A DNA stretch of 64,000 nucleotides from JANNPJ01 sp965200525. GTDB lineage: Bacteria; Actinomycetota; Actinomycetes; Actinomycetales; Kineosporiaceae. The stretch spans positions 1,426,001-1,490,000 of the forward strand of contig OZ241368.1 of assembly GCA_965200525.1 (NCBI GenBank). Direction: 5' to 3'. Both the position numbers and the translations under genes were made by a program. The notes beneath the pieces were generated by a model. That model made no database searches. It saw nothing but the letters and a program-made list of their open reading frames with translations, and was not told the DNA's origin. Every line of letters starts with the position of its first letter. Within the stretch, counting starts at the first letter, position 1. Positions 60,126-64,000 of the stretch are shown here, one piece after another.

Positions 60126-61000
60126 CCGCGCCGGCAACCTCCGGGCCCGAGGCGCCGTGGACCCGGTCCGCCCGCCAGCAGGAACGGGACGCCTACCGAC
60201 GGCGCCAGACCCTCCGGTCACTGACCATCGCCGCGATCAGCACCGTGGTGCTGGTGGCGGTGCTGGTGATCGGGGTGACGTCGTCACCGGGCTGGGACCG
60301 GACCCGGGACACCTTCTTCAACTGGGGGGTGGGCAGGGACGCCTTCCCGGACGTGCTCACCGGGTTCTGGGTGAACGTGCGGGTGTTCCTGATCAGCGCG
60401 GTCTGCATCCTGATCCTCGGTCTCGGGCTGGCGGTGCTGCGCACGCTGCGCGGACCGGTCTTCTGGCCGCTGCGGGCGCTGGCGGTCACCTACGTCGACG
60501 TGTTCCGGGGCCTGCCGCTGATCCTGGTGCTGCTGCTGGTCGGTTTCGGCCTGCCCGGCCTGCGGTTGCAGGGCGTGCCGGACGATCCGATCGTGCTCGG
60601 ATGCGTGGCCCTGGTGCTGACCTATTCGGCCTACGTGGCCGAGGTGTTCCGGGCCGGGATCGAATCGGTGCACCCGAGCCAGCGGGCCGCGGCTCGCTCG
60701 CTCGGGCTGAGCGGGGCGCAGACCATGCGCCACGTCGTCCTGCCCCAGGCACTGCGCCGGGTGGTACCGCCGCTGCTCAACGACCTGGTCGCGCTGACCA
60801 AGGATTCGGGGCTGATCTCGATCCTGGGGGCGGCGATCGACGCCGTCCGGGCGGCCCAGATCGCGACCGCGACGACGTTCAACTTCACCCCGTACGTGGT
60901 CGCCGGCCTGCTGTTCCTGGTTCTGACCATTCCCCTGACCCGGCTGACCGACTTCGTCTCCCGCCGGTACGGCTACCTCCCGGCCGGCGGTCACCTGTGA
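60122..61000 (+). CDS. Polar amino-acid ABC transporter permease
   Basis: 292 aa. HisM/GlnP-type: FPDVLTGFWVNVRVFLISAV, GLPLILVLLLVGFGLPGL, and the EAA loop QRAAARSLGLSGAQTMRHVV. GTG start overlaps the binding protein stop. An N-terminal stretch of about 30 residues precedes helix 1. Confidence 0.93.
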   Translation: MTAPATSGPEAPWTRSARQQERDAYRRRQTLRSLTIAAISTVVLVAVLVIGVTSSPGWDRTRDTFFNWGVGRDAFPDVLTGFWVNVRVFLISAVCILILGLGLAVLRTLRGPVFWPLRALAVTYVDVFRGLPLILVLLLVGFGLPGLRLQGVPDDPIVLGCVALVLTYSAYVAEVFRAGIESVHPSQRAAARSLGLSGAQTMRHVVLPQALRRVVPPLLNDLVALTKDSGLISILGAAIDAVRAAQIATATTFNFTPYVVAGLLFLVLTIPLTRLTDFVSRRYGYLPAGGHL

Positions 61001-61782
61001 GCGATCCCACCCCCACCCGTTCCCCGGCGAACGGCACCGAACCTCTTCTGCGGGTTCGCGGCCTGCGCAAGAGCTACGGCCGTTCGCTGGTCCTGCACGA
61101 TCTGGATCTGGACGTCGCCGCGCACGACGTCGTCGTCCTGATCGGGGCCTCCGGTTCGGGCAAGTCGACCCTGCTGCGCTGCGTCGACCTGCTCGAAACG
61201 GTCGACGACGGGGTGATCGAACTGGAGGGCTCGGAGATCACCGACCCCCGGGTGGACGCCGACGCGATCCGCGCCCGGATCGGCATCGTCTTCCAGTCGT
61301 TCAACCTCTTCCCCCACCTGACCGTGCTGGACAACATCACCCTGGCCCCGCGCAAGGTTCACGGCGTGGGCCGGGAGGAGGCCGAACAGCGTGGGCTGGC
61401 CATGCTGGAGCGCGTCGGCCTGCGGGCCCGGGCCTCGGCCCATCCGGACGAACTGTCCGGTGGCCAGCAGCAGCGGGTGGCGATCGCCCGCTCGTTGGTG
61501 AACGACCCGGTGCTGATGTTGTTCGACGAGGTGACCTCGGCCCTCGACCCCGAACTGGTCGGCGAGGTGCTGGCCATGCTGCGAGACCTCAAGACCGAGG
61601 GCATGACCATGGTGGTGGCCACCCACGAAATGGGTTTCGCCCGCCAGGTCGCCGACGAGGTCTGCTTCCTGGACGGCGGCAGCGTGCTCGAGCGGGGCTC
61701 GCCCGAGCAGGTCCTGGGCGACCCCCACGAGGACCGCACCCGCCAGTTTCTCCGCCGCATCATCGAGGCCGGCCGCCTGTAA
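60997..61782 (+). CDS. Polar amino-acid ABC transporter ATPase
   Basis: 261 aa from GTG 60997. Walker A GASGSGKSTLLRC, Q loop VFQSFNLFPHLTVLDN, signature LSGGQQQRVAIARSL, Walker B LMLFDEVTSALDPELV (DEVTS is normal for this GlnQ branch), H loop VATHEMGFARQVAD. Confidence 0.94.
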   Translation: MSDPTPTRSPANGTEPLLRVRGLRKSYGRSLVLHDLDLDVAAHDVVVLIGASGSGKSTLLRCVDLLETVDDGVIELEGSEITDPRVDADAIRARIGIVFQSFNLFPHLTVLDNITLAPRKVHGVGREEAEQRGLAMLERVGLRARASAHPDELSGGQQQRVAIARSLVNDPVLMLFDEVTSALDPELVGEVLAMLRDLKTEGMTMVVATHEMGFARQVADEVCFLDGGSVLERGSPEQVLGDPHEDRTRQFLRRIIEAGRL

Positions 61783-61836
61783 CGCCCAGGCCGCCCCGAT
61801 CGGCCCGGCGGTGTTCCACGCCGGCGGAGCCTGGAT

Positions 61837-61896
61837 GTAGTGATCCATGTACGAGAACGGGGGTCTGGACCCCTGATCTCGTACATGGATCACTAC
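61837..61896. repeat. 60-bp near-perfect inverted repeat with 20-bp perfect arms
   Basis: Arms gtagtgatccatgtacgaga (61837-61856) and its exact reverse complement (61877-61896). The 20-nt centre is itself largely palindromic (ggggtc-tg-gacccc). It lies 54 nt after the transporter ATPase stop and 50 nt before the GNAT gene. It may be a terminator, or a repetitive extragenic palindrome of the genome. Confidence 0.85.
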
Positions 61897-61946
61897 ACCT
61901 TCAATCAAACGGGTGCGGCCGACCTGTACCCGGCGATACTGGCCGG

Positions 61947-62288
61947 ATGTCGAGCGAGCCCGAAGTCCGAGAGAACGCCGCCCAGCACCGGTTCGAGCTC
62001 TGGCTGGGAGAAGACCGCGCCGGGCTGACCGTCTACGAGGGCGAGGGCCACACGCTGGCCTTCGTACACACCGAGATCGAGGAGCGGTTCGGTGGGCACG
62101 GGTGGGGATCGGTGCTGATCAGCCAGGCGCTGACCACGGTGAGGGCCCGAGGCTCGGCGGTGCTGCCGTACTGCCCGTTCGTCAAGGCCTTCATCGCCAA
62201 GCACCCGGACTACCTGGACCTGGTCCCGCCGGCCCGCCGCGCCGCCTTCGACCTACCCGAAACCGCCGGACCGGCCGAGCCGGCGTGA
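61947..62288 (+). CDS. Small GNAT-type N-acetyltransferase (YjdJ/NATD1-like)
   Basis: 113 aa. It starts like the YjdJ/NATD1 group (HRFELWLGEDRAGLTVYEGE) with motif HTEIEERFGGHGWGSVLISQ and YCPFVKAFIAKHPDY. Such proteins are compact acetyltransferases of unknown substrate. Followed by a convergent VOC gene 7 bp away. Confidence 0.87.
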   Translation: MSSEPEVRENAAQHRFELWLGEDRAGLTVYEGEGHTLAFVHTEIEERFGGHGWGSVLISQALTTVRARGSAVLPYCPFVKAFIAKHPDYLDLVPPARRAAFDLPETAGPAEPA

Positions 62289-62295
62289 CCTCTCG

Positions 62296-62667
62296 TCAGC
62301 GGGGTTGCAGGAACTCGAGGCGGTTGCCGAACGGGTCGGCCGCGTAGAACCGGTCGTGGCCAGGAAAGTCGCCGTCCCGGACGACCTCGACGCCGGCCGA
62401 TTCGAGCCGGGCCGCCAGCGCGGCCAGATCCGACACCAGGATGCCGGGGTGCGCCTTGCGGGCCGGGGCGAAGTCGGCCTCGACGCCGAGATGCACCTCC
62501 AGACCCCCACCGGCGAACCAGCAGCCGCCCCGAGCGGCCAGCACGGCCGGCTTGACCAGCTCGCCCAGGCCGAGCAGGTCGCCCCAGAACTGCCGGCAGG
62601 CCGGCTCGCCACCAGCGGGAATGGCCAACTGGACGTGATGCAGGCGGACGAAGCTGAAATCAGGCAC
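62296..62667 (-). CDS. VOC family protein (glyoxalase/bleomycin resistance fold)
   Basis: 123 aa from GTG 62667. Pattern FVRLHHVQLAIPAGGEPACR with the first metal His and FYAADPFGNRLEFLQP with the last Glu. The frame is open to 62784, but the GTG gives the standard N terminus. Function unknown. Confidence 0.87.
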   Translation of the reverse strand: MPDFSFVRLHHVQLAIPAGGEPACRQFWGDLLGLGELVKPAVLAARGGCWFAGGGLEVHLGVEADFAPARKAHPGILVSDLAALAARLESAGVEVVRDGDFPGHDRFYAADPFGNRLEFLQPR

Positions 62668-62702
62668 GGTCCCATCCTGCCCCAAGCCACCCGGCAACGG
62701 GC

Positions 62703-63641
62703 TCAGCGAGCCCCGCCTTTGGTGGGCACGGCGATGGCCAGCAGGTCCTGCACCGGCCCGCGGGGCGAACTGCCCAGCGGCCACACCGCCAGCAGTCGCC
62801 GGTCCAGCGCCAGCCCGGCCAGCGGCACCGCGACCAGCCGGCCGGAATGCAGGTCGTCGGCCACGGCCAGGCTGCTCAGCACGGCCGGCCCGGCACCGGC
62901 CAGCACGGCCCCGCGCACCGCCGCCGTCCCGGACAATTCGAGCGCGGGCGGGGCGATCGGCACGTCGGCGAGCACGGCCCGCAGCGCCACCTCAAGGGCC
63001 TTGCGGGTGCCGGACCCGGCCTCGCGTGCGACCAGCGCGGTCGCGGCCAGCTCGGCCGCCGTCACCGGCCGGCGCCGGCGGGCCCAGGCATGATCGGTCG
63101 CCACCACCAGGATCAGCGAGTCGGTACCGACCTCACGCCAGGCCAGATCGTCGGGCACGCTCGGCCCCTCGACGAAGCCCAGCCCGGCCCGCCCGTCCCG
63201 GACCCGCTCGGCCACCTCCTCGCTGTTGGTCGCGGTCAGCTGGACCGAGAGCTCGGCTCCCTGCTGCTCGGCCCGCCGCCGCAGCGTCACCAACCAGCGC
63301 GGGATCAGATATTCGGCCACGGTCAGGCTGGCCGCCACCCGCAGTTGGGCATGGGTCTCGGCCCGCAACGCGGCCACGCTGGCCTCGAGCCCGGCCGCGA
63401 GTTCGGTCAGCTGGGCCGCCCAGTCGGCCACCAGGACACCGGCCGAGGTCAGGGTCGAGCCCTGCCGGCTGCGGCGCACCACCTGTACCCCGAGCACCCC
63501 CTCCAGCCGGCGGATCCGCTCGCTGGCCGCCTGCTGGCTGATCAGGTGCTCGCGGGCGGCCGCCCCCAGGCTGCCGGCCCGGGCCACCGAGAGCAGAAGG
63601 TCGAGCGAGGCCAGGTCGGGAGCTCGTGGCGGGAGGGGCAC
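62703..63641 (-). CDS. LysR-family transcriptional regulator
   Basis: 312 aa. Helix-turn-helix GSLGAAAREHLISQQAASER then RIRRLEGVLGVQVVRRSRQG; effector domain about 95-300 (AEYLIPRWLVTLRRRAEQQG). Divergent from the ferredoxin oxidoreductase gene with a 123-bp gap, so it may control that operon or itself. Confidence 0.92.
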   Translation of the reverse strand: MPLPPRAPDLASLDLLLSVARAGSLGAAAREHLISQQAASERIRRLEGVLGVQVVRRSRQGSTLTSAGVLVADWAAQLTELAAGLEASVAALRAETHAQLRVAASLTVAEYLIPRWLVTLRRRAEQQGAELSVQLTATNSEEVAERVRDGRAGLGFVEGPSVPDDLAWREVGTDSLILVVATDHAWARRRRPVTAAELAATALVAREAGSGTRKALEVALRAVLADVPIAPPALELSGTAAVRGAVLAGAGPAVLSSLAVADDLHSGRLVAVPLAGLALDRRLLAVWPLGSSPRGPVQDLLAIAVPTKGGAR

Positions 63642-63764
63642 GCGGGCAGTCTAGATCGCCGGCGACGTCCACTCACAGGATTTGGTTGTGACACCCCAAG
63701 GTTGTGAGGACTAGTGAGAAGCGCAAGATGGTTGTTGGGTGGGAGAAACTGAAGGAGAGGGTCC

Positions 63765-64000
63765 ATGGACGACACTGCGGTCGCAACGGTCGAGCACCGG
63801 ATCGAGAAGCTCGACAGCGTGGTGATCCGGTTCGCGGGCGACTCCGGCGACGGCATGCAGCTCACCGGTGACCGGTTCACCGCCGAGACCGCCGGGCTGG
63901 GCAACGACCTGGCCACCCTGCCCAACTTCCCGGCCGAGATCCGGGCCCCCCAGGGCACGCTGCCCGGCGTCTCCAGCTTTCAGCTGCACTTCGCCGACCA
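63765..64000 (+). CDS. korA: 2-oxoacid:ferredoxin oxidoreductase subunit alpha (5' end only)
   Basis: 78 residues of a gene cut by the window edge. VVIRFAGDSGDGMQLTGDRF then LATLPNFPAEIRAPQGTLPG match the gamma-domain start of KorA/2-oxoglutarate:ferredoxin oxidoreductase alpha. AGGAGAGG precedes the ATG. It oxidises 2-oxoglutarate (or another 2-oxoacid) with CoA, reducing ferredoxin. It could feed the complex I-like enzyme that lies upstream on the other strand. Confidence 0.9.
   Translation, partial: MDDTAVATVEHRIEKLDSVVIRFAGDSGDGMQLTGDRFTAETAGLGNDLATLPNFPAEIRAPQGTLPGVSSFQLHFAD

Overview
The window is very GC-rich, and its gene content and order point to an actinobacterium (class Actinomycetia). 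Signs of this are the rplA-rplK-nusG-secE-tRNA-Trp block divergent from an aspC-type aminotransferase, the MaoC dehydratase pair beside rpmG and tRNA-Met/tRNA-Thr, frequent GTG starts, and ATGA/GTGA stop-start overlaps throughout. The genus cannot be fixed from the sequence alone.

Layout. 1-2200: a CHASE3/HAMP sensor kinase (cut by the window edge) coupled to a receiver-PP2C phosphatase. 2399-5019: translation block rplA, rplK, nusG, secE and tRNA-Trp. 5184-10268: aminotransferase, then an ABC-2 exporter with a NarL-type two-component system. 10276-14677: an uncharacterised cassette of two paralogous glycosyltransferase-like proteins coupled to an XRE protein, two TTCAGT-N6-ACTGAA palindromes, and a divergent small membrane protein. 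14825-18394: adenosine deaminase, murB, MaoC pair, rpmG, two tRNAs. 18433-28710: TetR/MFS pair with operator-like dyad, yajQ, tRNA-Tyr, proline racemase family enzyme, Nudix and MazG-like hydrolases, a YCII (DGPF) protein with its ECF sigma factor, a LigB-type dioxygenase with an AT-rich palindrome, an ANTAR protein, htpX.

28841-59103 holds a complex I-like operon in two pieces. nuoI-J-K-L-M-N lies at 28841-35574 and nuoA-B-C-H at 56234-59103, same strand and collinear, separated by about 20.7 kb of unrelated genes: an S9 peptidase, a dipeptide-type ABC transporter whose binding protein has a C-terminal membrane anchor, two Rieske oxygenases with a sarcosine-oxidase-like flavoprotein and TetR regulator, a CocE-type hydrolase, an OmpR/kinase pair, small exported proteins, a P1/DmpA peptidase, a deacetylase-like hydrolase, a VOC protein and a GNAT. 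nuoD, nuoE, nuoF and nuoG are not in the window. nuoC overlaps nuoH directly where nuoD would be expected.

59226-64000: polar amino-acid ABC importer, a strong 60-bp inverted repeat, GNAT, VOC, LysR, and the start of a 2-oxoacid:ferredoxin oxidoreductase alpha subunit. Its closeness to a complex I lacking the NADH module suggests ferredoxin-linked electron input.

The most notable items are the split, D-less nuo operon, the XRE/glycosyltransferase-like cassette with matched operators, the repeat-borne alternative starts of nuoC, and the large palindrome at 61.8 kb. All protein assignments come from reading motifs and family resemblance; no database search was run.
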